A stretch of 55,734 bases of DNA. It comes from Planctomycetota bacterium. GTDB lineage: Bacteria > Planctomycetota > UBA1135 > GCA-002686595. The position numbers and the translations under genes are program-made. The notes below the pieces were generated by a model, which was given only the letters and a program-made list of their open reading frames with translations, was not told where the DNA came from and did not search any database. The DNA lies in the NCBI GenBank assembly GCA_014238415.1, contig JABABA010000027.1, positions 1 to 55,734 of the forward strand. Direction: 5' to 3'. How positions within the stretch are numbered: the first letter of the stretch is position 1; each line of letters starts with the position of its first letter. Shown here one piece after another: positions 1 through 8,130 of the stretch.

Positions 1-60
1 CCACAGATGAGGCCGCCACAGATGAGGCCGCCACAGATGAGGCCGCCACAGATGAGGCCA
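1..60 (+). repeat. Tandem 15-bp coding repeat, four units
   Basis: Four head-to-tail copies of a 15-base unit (CCACAGATGAGGCCG; the last copy ends in A). In the reading frame of the overlapping gene they encode a Thr-Asp-Glu-Ala-Ala repeat, an acidic low-complexity linker. The array reaches the left edge of the window, so the true copy number is unknown. Confidence 0.9.
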
Positions 61-1052
61 GCGCTGACGAGCCCGTGGATGACCCAGCTCCCGAACAACC
101 CCAAGAGCCGACCAAGTTCTTCTACGACTATGAAGAGGTCAAGGAGCAGGCCATGGCTGAAGCAGCGATCTGGGACGCCATGACCGCCTTCTTGGAGGAT
201 GTGCGCACGCGCATGCAGGTGCCCGATGCCCAGGTGGATTGGGCTGCGGAAGCCTCGGCTTTGGGTCTTGAATTGACCAAGATGGAGCAAGCCGTGGAGC
301 GCAGCAAGATCGCTGAGATGGAGGGCTGGGGTGGCTCTGGCATTGCGAACCAGCTGTCTTTTTCCCAGGTGGACGCATTTGTTCCGCGGGTCTGGGTGGA
401 GGAGGGAGGCCTGGTGATCGCCAGGCTGCTGGAGAAAACCGAACCCGAGCGCAAGCCCTGGGAAGAGATCAAGGAAGAGGTCCTGACCCATTGGGCTCGT
501 GGCCATGCGATGGAACTGGCCGTGGATTCCCTCAGGGGTGTCCTTGAATTCTGCGCTGAGCGTGCAACGGACGAACAAGGTGAGCCCCTCTCCGATGAGG
601 AGTGGACGCCCGAGGTCACTGCGGAGGACCTGCGCGAGAGCGCGGGCGCAGCTAATTTCACCCTGGTGGAGCGTCCCTTGCGTACCCGCATGGAGTGGCC
701 CGGGGACGACCCGAATCTGGCTACACCGGCGGACCGATTTATTCGGGGGCAGCCCGATCTATTCGAGCTTGAACCTGGCCAGGTGGCCTATCCGCGCAAG
801 GACTTCACCGGCAATTTGGCCTATCTCGTGCGTCTCGATCAGACTGCAGAGCCGGACCCCAAGAAGAAGTTGAAGGCCCAGGAACTATTGACCCTCAGGC
901 AATCCAGCCAGACCGAAAGAGCGCAGGACCTGATCGCAGCCTTCTACCCCAAGAGCGACTGGTTCAGCACGACCTTCAGCATCAGTTGGCCCCAGCGCGT
1001 GGATGATGATGCTGATCCGGGGTCAGAGGAGTCAGCGGGCGATTCAAATTGA
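3..1052 (+). CDS. PpiD/SurA-like periplasmic folding protein, C-terminal part (5' end outside window)
   Basis: The reading frame is open from the left edge, so the gene starts upstream of the window; the first internal ATG at 75 is probably not the start. After the acidic TDEAA linker there are about 320 residues of mostly helical, charged protein. Two stretches, near VEEGGLVIARLLEKTEPERK and near LEPGQVAYPRKDF...AYLVRLDQ, resemble the pattern of PpiD/SurA-type chaperones. In that pattern a substrate-response strand is followed by a 'P-x-x-E-I-K-E-E-V' helix that ends a parvulin-associated domain. No catalytic parvulin domain can be seen in the part present. The stop codon overlaps the end of the convergent histidine kinase gene by 9 bp. 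The family call is by pattern only; it could be another helical exported protein. Confidence 0.5.
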   Translation, partial: TDEAATDEAATDEAATDEASADEPVDDPAPEQPQEPTKFFYDYEEVKEQAMAEAAIWDAMTAFLEDVRTRMQVPDAQVDWAAEASALGLELTKMEQAVERSKIAEMEGWGGSGIANQLSFSQVDAFVPRVWVEEGGLVIARLLEKTEPERKPWEEIKEEVLTHWARGHAMELAVDSLRGVLEFCAERATDEQGEPLSDEEWTPEVTAEDLRESAGAANFTLVERPLRTRMEWPGDDPNLATPADRFIRGQPDLFELEPGQVAYPRKDFTGNLAYLVRLDQTAEPDPKKKLKAQELLTLRQSSQTERAQDLIAAFYPKSDWFSTTFSISWPQRVDDDADPGSEESAGDSN

Positions 1053-2975
1053 TTTTGGAGCCTGGCGAAAGGCGAGCCGCACGGTCAGTCCGCCTCCGTC
1101 CCGTTCGATCAACTCCAGGCGAGCCTCCATGGCCCGGGCATACTGGGCCACCAGATGCAGGCCAAGGCCCGTGCCGCTGGCTTTGCGCGTGGCCTCGTCG
1201 CCCAGGCGTACGAAGGGTTCGATGGCTCGCCGCTGATCCTGGGCCCTGATACCCGGGCCGCGGTCGGATATCTCCAGGATCACTCGTGAACCCTGGCGAT
1301 ACAGAAGGATTTGGATGGGTTCTCCTCCCTTCTTCACTGGTGCGTATTTGCGCGCGTTCTCGATCAAGTTGATCACCACAGCGCGTACCCCGTTGACGGT
1401 GAAGAGTGCTTGGGGCAGGTTGTTTTCCAGGTTCAGCTTGAGGTCTTCGCCTTCAAGGGGGCCTACTTCTTCCAAGGCACTGGCAATCGCCTCGGTCAGA
1501 TCACCAGCTTCAGGTCTTGTAGGTGCTTCCTCAAGTCGACGCTTGTCGATCACCTGCTCCACCAGACCAGAGAGCCGGTCTGAAGCAGAGAGGATGTGTT
1601 CCAGGGATTCCTGTTGGCGCTCGGGATTCTGGATCCAGCCGTCCCTTAGCATCTCTCCATGCAGACGCACCGCGGCAATCGGCGTGCGTAGTTCGTGGGT
1701 CACCGCTGCCACGAAGTTCTCTGTGCGGCGTGCTTGTTCTTGACTGGCCCTGAGGGATGAGAGCAAGAGGTTCAGGCCTACTCCCAGGGAGACCAGCATC
1801 ACAATCACCAAGGCTGCAAACCAGCGCATGCGTTGCTTGAGACTCTGACCAAGGTCTCTCACATTCGTGGCTACCGCGAAGCTGAAACGTGCCCGGTCCG
1901 TCGGGTCGGCAAAGACAATTCCCAGCTTGTTCAGGGGGGATGCCATGGCTATGCGCCAGTCTTGGAACTCAAGCTCCAGGGCTTCGTTTTCCGGTAGCAA
2001 GACCTGGCCTTCGGGCAGGACCTCCGCCTTGGTCTGGTTGGTGAATACAGCCTCAAGCCAATCTCCGTCGAGAATGACTCCGTGCAGCCAGGCCTGACGC
2101 TGACGTAGAGGGTTGAGACAACGCCAGAAGTCCTCGTTGCTTGCTTCGAGTGGCACCTCAATTGGATCCATGACCACCACCCGAGTGGCGGTCAAACGCA
2201 GGTTGTATTCCTCGTCGCGCATCATGCGCAGTTCGAAAGGCGTGGTGCGAATCAGGACCTGGGTTAAGCCCAGGCTGATGGAGGCCGCACGAATGTCCCG
2301 CTCTGCACAGCGTGAGCGTCCGTCTTCGGTCTGGCGCGGATGCAGACTGACTGCCACCTGTTCGAAGTCCAGCCAGAACTCACGGCCACTGGTTACGCGC
2401 GAGGGACTGGTCCTCCCGCGCTCCAGCAGGCTCTCGCGTCCTGAGAATCCGCCGGTAAGAAAAGCACTGCTCCCCAGCAATTCCAGGCTGCTGACCAAAC
2501 GGCGCTGGGACAAGAGTTCCTGCGCGACTTTTCGAACGCGCACGGTCTCCTTGCGCTCAGTCCGTCCGCCCCGTTCCTGGCCCCGGTAGATCGTCAGCTG
2601 CTGTTCCTGGGGGGCTTCGGAGTCCTGGGAGAACCAAGCGAGGATCCCCTCACGTCGTTCGACCAGCTGTAGGACCGAACGCTTGCTGACCATTCTGCCA
2701 TTGGGATCCAAAGATTGATCCCATGGCAGGTAGTCCAGAGGATTGCGGTTTTCCTCTTCCGCAAGCAGTGCCTGAATGCGGCCGGCCATGGCCTGAGAGA
2801 AACGAGCAGCACTGTCCTCAACTGCCGCTGGAACTTCTTCCAGCTGGCGCGCCTGATCCTGCTGCAACTGCCGCCATAGGAGGCTGCCGAAGACTGCTCC
2901 TGGTAGCACCACGAGCAAGGCATAAAGCAGCAGCGCTGTGCGCTGCGTCCCAGCGGTCAGTCGGAGTCGTGCCAA
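1044..2975 (-). CDS. Membrane-bound sensor histidine kinase
   Basis: A 643-residue sensor kinase that should autophosphorylate on His and pass the phosphate to the response regulator encoded just upstream. A first membrane helix lies at about residues 12-35. A large extracytoplasmic sensor region of about 350 residues follows, then a second helix at about 385-408. The kinase core has an H-box (VTHELRTP, His427), an N-box (NLIENARKYA), a G1 box (DRGPGI), an F-region (EPFVRLG) and a G2 box (GTGLGL), all intact. The sensor region matches no domain I recognise. The start codon lies 19 bp inside the regulator gene, so the two are translationally coupled. The gene converges on the PpiD-like gene with a 9-bp overlap. 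The stimulus is unknown. Confidence 0.93.
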   Translation of the reverse strand: MARLRLTAGTQRTALLLYALLVVLPGAVFGSLLWRQLQQDQARQLEEVPAAVEDSAARFSQAMAGRIQALLAEEENRNPLDYLPWDQSLDPNGRMVSKRSVLQLVERREGILAWFSQDSEAPQEQQLTIYRGQERGGRTERKETVRVRKVAQELLSQRRLVSSLELLGSSAFLTGGFSGRESLLERGRTSPSRVTSGREFWLDFEQVAVSLHPRQTEDGRSRCAERDIRAASISLGLTQVLIRTTPFELRMMRDEEYNLRLTATRVVVMDPIEVPLEASNEDFWRCLNPLRQRQAWLHGVILDGDWLEAVFTNQTKAEVLPEGQVLLPENEALELEFQDWRIAMASPLNKLGIVFADPTDRARFSFAVATNVRDLGQSLKQRMRWFAALVIVMLVSLGVGLNLLLSSLRASQEQARRTENFVAAVTHELRTPIAAVRLHGEMLRDGWIQNPERQQESLEHILSASDRLSGLVEQVIDKRRLEEAPTRPEAGDLTEAIASALEEVGPLEGEDLKLNLENNLPQALFTVNGVRAVVINLIENARKYAPVKKGGEPIQILLYRQGSRVILEISDRGPGIRAQDQRRAIEPFVRLGDEATRKASGTGLGLHLVAQYARAMEARLELIERDGGGLTVRLAFRQAPKSI

Positions 2976-3694
2976 CGATAACCCTTGCCGCGCACGGTCT
3001 GAATCAGGCTTGGATTGGCGGGGTCTGGTTCAACCTTGCGCCTGAGGCCCACAATGTGAATGTCCACGGTGCGCGTTTCCACATTCGCGCTTTGGTAGTG
3101 CCAGACGTCGATCAGGAGATCACCCCTCGTAACCACACGATCCCGATGGCGGATGAGATACTTGAGAATGTCCGCTTCTCGGGGTGTGAGCGCTTCCAGC
3201 TTGCCATCGCGGTGCACCTCAAGGCGGGCAAGGTCGACCTTGATGTCGCCCGGGAGTTCCAGCATCTCAGGAGGACCAGCGTCCATTTCCACTCGTCTGA
3301 ACTGGGCCTCTACTCGGGCCACCAACTCACGCGGGGAGAAGGGTTTGGTCAAGTAATCGTCGGCACCTGCCTGGAAGCCGCGCAGGATGTCTTCCTCGTC
3401 GGCCAGGGCGGTCAATATCACCACTCTGCTGCGCAGTCCCTCGGCTCTCATTGTGGCGAGAATCTCAAGTCCGCTCAGGCTCGGTAACATCAGGTCGAGC
3501 ACGATCAGGTCGGGCTTCTCTCTGCGGATCATTTCGAGGGCTTGTTGGCCGTCTGTGGCGATCTGTGCGTTGTAGCCCCCGTACTGGAGAGCATCGCGAA
3601 CGCCCTGGGCCAGGGTCGCTTCATCCTCCACGATCAGGATTTGATGTTGGGTTGTCTCGGTCATGCCAGGTGCTTGTGCTTGTTCAGGGTTCAT
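2957..3694 (-). CDS. OmpR/PhoB-family response regulator
   Basis: A two-domain DNA-binding response regulator of 245 residues. The receiver domain has the acidic pair (VEDE, Asp24), the phospho-acceptor Asp67 in VLDLMLP, the switch Thr95 and the conserved Lys117 in LTKPF. The C-terminal winged helix has the typical LTPREADIL start and ends in the TVRGKGYRW hairpin. An internal ATG at residue 11 (position 3664) is an equally good start and would give the usual short N-terminus. It overlaps the downstream kinase gene and presumably forms one two-gene operon with it. A 91-bp gap separates it from the preceding gene, and I see no convincing promoter there. The regulon cannot be inferred. Confidence 0.96.
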   Translation of the reverse strand: MNPEQAQAPGMTETTQHQILIVEDEATLAQGVRDALQYGGYNAQIATDGQQALEMIRREKPDLIVLDLMLPSLSGLEILATMRAEGLRSRVVILTALADEEDILRGFQAGADDYLTKPFSPRELVARVEAQFRRVEMDAGPPEMLELPGDIKVDLARLEVHRDGKLEALTPREADILKYLIRHRDRVVTRGDLLIDVWHYQSANVETRTVDIHIVGLRRKVEPDPANPSLIQTVRGKGYRWHDSD

Positions 3695-3785
3695 TTTGGG
3701 CCTCTTGGCCCCTGACTACGGGAGTACTCCTCTAGTGTGCGTGGGTTTTGCTCTCTTTGAACAGAGACCCTTGAACTGGAGGGAT

Positions 3786-6047
3786 TCAACCTGAGCTGCC
3801 GGTCACCCCAGGAAGCAGGCCATTGGACAGCAGAGCGTCTCCCAGCACTCCATGCAAGCCTCCAAGGTCCGAGGCACGGGGCTCAAGACCTTGTAATTCT
3901 TCCCGGGCCCCTTCCAGCTCGCCGTCCGCCGCCAGCGCCCCTGCCAGTTCGATTCTGAGGAGTGAAGCACCACGGCCTCCTGTGGTTTCTCCCAGGGCCT
4001 CAAGCCCCCGGGCGGAGGCGCGCAGGGCCTGGCGCAGGCTGCGACTGGCACCGCCAAGGTCATTGCGGTCCAGGGCCAGATGGGCGAAGCCCCGGTGGGC
4101 CAGGGTGAGGAGCGCGTCGGCCTGAACCTTGGCTCCGCGCTTGCTGGCACGGTCGGCGGCGGCAAAGGCCTGATTGGGATCGCTCAGGTCACTGCCTTCT
4201 CCCAGGGCTTCCCACAGGGGCGCGCTGCAGACGAGTCGTCCCTGGAGTTGGGTGCGCTGCATCAACCGCCGTAGGTCGGAATCGCTGGCAGCGCCATATT
4301 CCATTGTAGAGGCAAGGGCGGCGCGCACTTCCACGGGGTTCCGGCGATCGAGAGCCAACAAGAGGGCGTTGCGCAGGAGCAAGGGGTTCTCGGGATCGAG
4401 TTTGCGCAGGGTCGCTTGCAGATCATGGGCCGCTTGCAGGCGACCGGCGCGTGCGTGTTGGTTGGCGAGATCCATCAAGGCCGCGCGCCGGTGTGGGCGC
4501 AGGCGCAGGATGCGCTGCAGGATGCGACTGCTTTCGTTGGAGCTCAAGTCTCCCAGTCGTGCACTTTGGGCCAGAGCATCCACTGAGAAGGGCTTGGCAT
4601 CCAATGCACGGTCCAGTGCATCCCTCGCAGCCTGCACTTGGAATCGGGCGCTGGTGGAATCGGTGCTCGAGTTTGCAGCCTGCTTTGCGCGGCCCAGCTC
4701 GCCCATGGCCCGGCCGTGGTTGATGAACTCCCAAGCAGGCTGTACCAAGAAGAGCAGTGACAGCATGAGGACTCCCTCGGGGCCGAGGCTCCTGGTGCGG
4801 GGAGAGAAGCGGCCTGGCGCGACCAGGGCCCCCAAGAGGGGCAGAGCTACCGCTGGTGCAGCCACTCCCGCGGTGAGGGGTGCGTTGACCAGACCGGCGC
4901 CCAGAAAACCGAGCACTCCCAAGCCGCAAGCGGCGCGGGTGCTGCTGCTGCCGCGCAGTGCTACGAGTGCACGAGAGGCAATCCAGGCGAGCAAGAACAC
5001 GAAGGCACCTCCCAGCAGCAGGCCCTGTTCCGCGATCAACTGCAGGCTGTCCTGGTGCAGATGTTCTACATCCACCGGGGTCGGCTCCAATCGTCCGTGT
5101 TCGCTGACGGTGATCTCGCGAGGATTTCGATAGGGGGGGTACTCGCGAGGCACCTGCCCGGGCCCGACTCCCATGGGGAAGGCCTCGAAGAATGACGGCG
5201 TGCTGCCATAGATCAGCCGTCTGAAGGCGAAGCCCCCCTCACCTGTGGGGGCTTGGACTTGCGTCTGGTCGGGCTCTTCCATGTTCCAGGTGTGCACCCC
5301 CACTGCAGCAGCCAGGACTCCGGCGATCACGAGGGTGATGCGTATCTCATGGGGGCGGGTCCTGCGTTGGCTTGGCAACGCCAATAGCAGAGCCAAGGTA
5401 CAGAAGCCCAGACTCGCAAGTCGCGAATCGCTCACTCCAGCCCAGATGGCATAGACGATCAGAGAAATCAGAGCCAAGATACGCACGGGCCCCCGGCGGA
5501 CGGTGAAAGCCAGGAGTCCGACTGCCGCCGCGGGCATTGCTGCCTCCGCTGCGTCTCCTGTGTTGCCCAGGACTGCGCCGGGGTGTTCGGTCATCAAGGC
5601 GCCTACACCGATCAGCAGTGGTATTGGCAGCAACCCTTCGATCAAGCCTTTGCGTCCCTCGGAGCCGAGCCGGGCTCCGGCCAGGACCAGGGCTGCGCAG
5701 GTTACCAAGGTCAAGGAAGATCTTTCGGCTTCAAAGATGTCTCCCAGATCCATCATTGAACGGCCCTGGCCCAGGAGCGCCAAGATCAGAAACCCTGTGG
5801 GTACCAAACCCAGAGCCTTCCAGGAGCCGCGCACCTCAAGCGCTGTGAGCATGAGCGCGGGCAGAGCCAGCAATAGTGTCCAACCAGCCGCTGCGGAAAC
5901 GCTAGTGGGTACATCCTTCAGCACCCCCGGCCAGGGGGAACACAACACCAAGGCGGGCAGGGCCAGCAGCCAACCACGCATGCGGTCTCCCTGGCGGGTG
6001 ACCGAAGATGAAGATCTTGCTGGCGTGGGGGAGGAGCCTTGGGCCAT
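3786..6047 (-). CDS. O-antigen ligase/polymerase-like membrane protein with TPR-like C-terminal domain
   Basis: About 753 residues from the ATG at 6047, which lies just past the ftsY stop; earlier in-frame starts (ATG 6089, TTG 6110) would overlap ftsY. The first two thirds hold roughly ten hydrophobic helices. A large loop between them contains HLHQDSLQLIAEQGLLLGG, which matches the His/Gln...Glu-x-Gly signature of the Wzy/WaaL O-antigen ligase superfamily. The last 280 residues are Ala/Leu/Arg-rich paired helices like TPR repeats, a combination seen in bacterial O-antigen polymerase-like proteins. It probably polymerises or transfers a surface polysaccharide in the inner membrane. No glycosyltransferase genes are nearby, so the substrate is unknown. 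Placement directly after ftsY is unusual. Confidence 0.65.
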   Translation of the reverse strand: MAQGSSPTPARSSSSVTRQGDRMRGWLLALPALVLCSPWPGVLKDVPTSVSAAAGWTLLLALPALMLTALEVRGSWKALGLVPTGFLILALLGQGRSMMDLGDIFEAERSSLTLVTCAALVLAGARLGSEGRKGLIEGLLPIPLLIGVGALMTEHPGAVLGNTGDAAEAAMPAAAVGLLAFTVRRGPVRILALISLIVYAIWAGVSDSRLASLGFCTLALLLALPSQRRTRPHEIRITLVIAGVLAAAVGVHTWNMEEPDQTQVQAPTGEGGFAFRRLIYGSTPSFFEAFPMGVGPGQVPREYPPYRNPREITVSEHGRLEPTPVDVEHLHQDSLQLIAEQGLLLGGAFVFLLAWIASRALVALRGSSSTRAACGLGVLGFLGAGLVNAPLTAGVAAPAVALPLLGALVAPGRFSPRTRSLGPEGVLMLSLLFLVQPAWEFINHGRAMGELGRAKQAANSSTDSTSARFQVQAARDALDRALDAKPFSVDALAQSARLGDLSSNESSRILQRILRLRPHRRAALMDLANQHARAGRLQAAHDLQATLRKLDPENPLLLRNALLLALDRRNPVEVRAALASTMEYGAASDSDLRRLMQRTQLQGRLVCSAPLWEALGEGSDLSDPNQAFAAADRASKRGAKVQADALLTLAHRGFAHLALDRNDLGGASRSLRQALRASARGLEALGETTGGRGASLLRIELAGALAADGELEGAREELQGLEPRASDLGGLHGVLGDALLSNGLLPGVTGSSG

Positions 6048-6051
6048 GGAT

Positions 6052-6981
6052 CTAGGACTGGGTGTGGGCGGGGCTTCCGACGATTGCATCGACGAAGGGG
6101 CCTGGGTCAAAGACCTCCAGGTCCTGCAAGCCTTCTCCGGTTCCTACGAAGTGAATAGGTAGGCCCAGGTCCTCTTGGATGGCGAAGACCGCGCCGCCTC
6201 GGGCGGTGCCGTCGAGTTTGGCCACCAGCGTGCCGCTGACCTCCACCGCCTGGGAGAACAGCCGCGCCTGTTGGATGGCATTCTGGCCGTTGGTGCCGTC
6301 AAGGACCAAGAGCGTATGGTGCGGGGCTTCTGGCAGAGCCTTGGAAATGACCCGGCGCACCTTGGCCAGTTCTTCCATCAGGTTGGTCTGGGTGTGCAGG
6401 CGTCCGGCGGTGTCGATCAGGATGATGTCAGAGCCTCTTGCTACTCCTGCCTGTAGCGCGTCAAAGGCCACCGCTGCTGGATCCGCTCCCGGCTGTTGCT
6501 GGCGTACTATGTCGGCCCCGTTGCGTTTTGCCCAGATCTCAAGTTGATCGGCAGCTGCCGCGCGGAATGTATCGCCGGCGCCGAGCAGGACCTTCTTGCC
6601 CGCTTGGGTGTAGCGGTGGGCAATCTTGGCGATTGAAGTTGTCTTGCCCGACCCATTGACACCCACGATCAAGAACACAGTTGGGCCGGATGTGCTCAGG
6701 AGGGGATCGCCTCCGGGGTCGAGGCGTCCGAGCAGTTGCTGTCGAAGGCAGGCACGCACGTCCTCTTCGCCCTTCAACTCACCGCGTTTGTGGCGTCGCT
6801 CGATTTCTGCTACCAGTTGATTGGCCAGGGGACCAAGGTCAGCGGTGTAGAGCGCTTCCTCCAGATCCTGCAGTAGTTCCTGATCGATCTCGCGTCCACC
6901 GCGAAAAACGCCTGAGATCGAATCCGAAAGGGCTTCCCGGGTGCGGGTCAGCCGTTGCTTCAAGCGGTCCAGCAGGCCCAT
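6052..6981 (-). CDS. ftsY: Signal recognition particle receptor FtsY
   Basis: SRP receptor GTPase that docks ribosome-SRP complexes at the inner membrane. A short helical N domain is followed by the G domain with G1 GVNGSGKTT, the insertion-box DTFRAAA, G3 DTAGR, the AKLDGTARGG guanine-recognition stretch and the closing GTGE. At about 309 residues it lacks the long acidic A domain of the E. coli protein and is a compact form common in many phyla. The ATG at 6981 shares one base with the nusB stop (TGATG). A TTG one codon earlier is also in frame but less likely. It is co-transcribed with ribH and nusB. Confidence 0.97.
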   Translation of the reverse strand: MGLLDRLKQRLTRTREALSDSISGVFRGGREIDQELLQDLEEALYTADLGPLANQLVAEIERRHKRGELKGEEDVRACLRQQLLGRLDPGGDPLLSTSGPTVFLIVGVNGSGKTTSIAKIAHRYTQAGKKVLLGAGDTFRAAAADQLEIWAKRNGADIVRQQQPGADPAAVAFDALQAGVARGSDIILIDTAGRLHTQTNLMEELAKVRRVISKALPEAPHHTLLVLDGTNGQNAIQQARLFSQAVEVSGTLVAKLDGTARGGAVFAIQEDLGLPIHFVGTGEGLQDLEVFDPGPFVDAIVGSPAHTQS

Positions 6982-7547
6982 CAATCTTCCTCGATCAGGG
7001 CGTCGTCAAGATGATCGGCGGCACTGTTGTTTGAAACAGCGTTCTCGGAAACATCTTCTATGGGAACATTGTTCTCCAATTCGCTGGCATCGTCACGGTC
7101 ATCAGCAGTTGGTTCAGGCTGCGAGCCTGCGCGTTCCTTGGCGATCTGGCTCACCTTGTCCAGGATGCCGTTGACAAATGACCCAGAGCTGGCCGTGGAG
7201 AAACGTTTGCCCAGCTCGATTGCCTCATTGATACTGACCTTGGGGGGTACTTCAGGGACATAGAGCAGTTCATACGCCCCGATCCGCAGGACATTGCGAT
7301 CCACTACCGCCATGCGGCTGACTTGCCAGTTCTTGGCTACGACCCCAAGGATCTTGTCGATCTCAGCACAGTGCTTGTGAACTCCTTGTACTACTGTGCG
7401 TGCATAACTCACTGTCTCGCGGTCGCTTTCGTTCTCGCGCAGGAAGTTGTTGAGCTCTTCGACCAACTCGGGCCCACGCAGGTCCAACTGATAGAGAAAC
7501 TGCAAGGCAGTCTGTCGTGCCCGTGTGCGTCGTTTGATCTTGCTCAT
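6981..7547 (-). CDS. nusB: Transcription antitermination factor NusB
   Basis: An all-helical RNA-binding antitermination factor, recognised from the N-terminal RRTRARQTALQFLYQLD pattern and the later VDRNVLRIGAYEL and PPKVSINEAIELGKRFS blocks typical of NusB, ending at ILDKV. With NusE (S10) it binds boxA of rRNA operons. The protein is 188 residues. The last ~45 residues are an acidic, Asn/Asp/Glu-rich tail beyond the usual ~140-residue core, probably disordered. The start overlaps the ribH stop (ATGA) and the stop overlaps the ftsY start, so translation is coupled. The ribH-nusB order is widespread in bacteria. Confidence 0.96.
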   Translation of the reverse strand: MSKIKRRTRARQTALQFLYQLDLRGPELVEELNNFLRENESDRETVSYARTVVQGVHKHCAEIDKILGVVAKNWQVSRMAVVDRNVLRIGAYELLYVPEVPPKVSINEAIELGKRFSTASSGSFVNGILDKVSQIAKERAGSQPEPTADDRDDASELENNVPIEDVSENAVSNNSAADHLDDALIEED

Positions 7548-8059
7548 GTCCGGATTCCTTCGGAGGTGCCGTCTGCCCGGGCCAGGGCGTGCAGGGCGGC
7601 GATGGCGCCTCGGGCGAGCTCACGCCCCTTGTCCTGCTCACCGCCTTGCTCGGGGGAGAGCGCTCGGGCTCGGGCTTGATCCAGGGTATTGCAGGTCAGC
7701 ACTCCGAAGAGGATCGGCTTGTCGCACTCCAAAGACACCTGCATCAGGCCTGTGGTTGCCCCCTGGGAGACCCAGTAGTCGTGGGAGGTTTCTCCCTTGA
7801 GCACCAGTCCTAAACAGATCACCGCATCCACATCTTTGCGCCTGGCGAAGCGTCGAGCGACGAGGGGCAACTCGAATGACCCTGGAACCCAGGCAATCAG
7901 TTCTTCCGGAGCGGAGGCTTGCAGGTTCTCCAACTGCACCTTGGCCGATTGCAGCATGCCGTTGGTCAATTCCGCATGAAATTCGCTGACGACCACAGCC
8001 ACCCGCGCGCCCGGCATGGGATCCAAGGGCTGCTCAATGGGGGAGCCGGGGCGGGACAC
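7544..8059 (-). CDS. ribH: 6,7-dimethyl-8-ribityllumazine synthase (RibH)
   Basis: Catalyses the penultimate riboflavin step, condensing 5-amino-6-ribitylaminouracil with 3,4-dihydroxy-2-butanone 4-phosphate. Visible family blocks are VVVSEFHAELTNGML, WVPGSFELP, LKGETSHDYW carrying the catalytic His, and GVLTCNTLDQARAR. At 171 residues it is slightly longer than the usual ~155. An ATG at residue 15 (MPGARVAVV, position 8017) would give the standard N-terminus. Its stop overlaps the nusB start. It follows the RND pump genes on the same strand after a 71-bp gap containing a small hairpin, so it may be the first gene of a separate ribH-nusB-ftsY unit. No other riboflavin genes are in the window. 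Confidence 0.95.
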   Translation of the reverse strand: MSRPGSPIEQPLDPMPGARVAVVVSEFHAELTNGMLQSAKVQLENLQASAPEELIAWVPGSFELPLVARRFARRKDVDAVICLGLVLKGETSHDYWVSQGATTGLMQVSLECDKPILFGVLTCNTLDQARARALSPEQGGEQDKGRELARGAIAALHALARADGTSEGIRT

Positions 8060-8112
8060 GGAATCGTGGGTGGTTGGTGGTGGGAAGGAACCGGAGTAAG
8101 CCGGTCATGATT

Positions 8113-8130
8113 CTAGAGGATAACCTCTAG
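8113..8130 (-). other. Small inverted repeat immediately after the second RND gene
   Basis: A perfect 7-bp stem CTAGAGG / CCTCTAG with a 4-base loop (8113-8119 and 8124-8130), beginning directly after the RND stop codon. No T-run follows on the minus strand, so it is not a canonical terminator. It could be a weak terminator, an mRNA-end stabiliser or a protein-binding site between the pump genes and ribH. Confidence 0.4.

Noticed and set aside
1..60. CRISPR-like direct repeats at the left edge
   Set aside because: The 15-base units have no spacers and remain in frame as TDEAA codons of a coding sequence.
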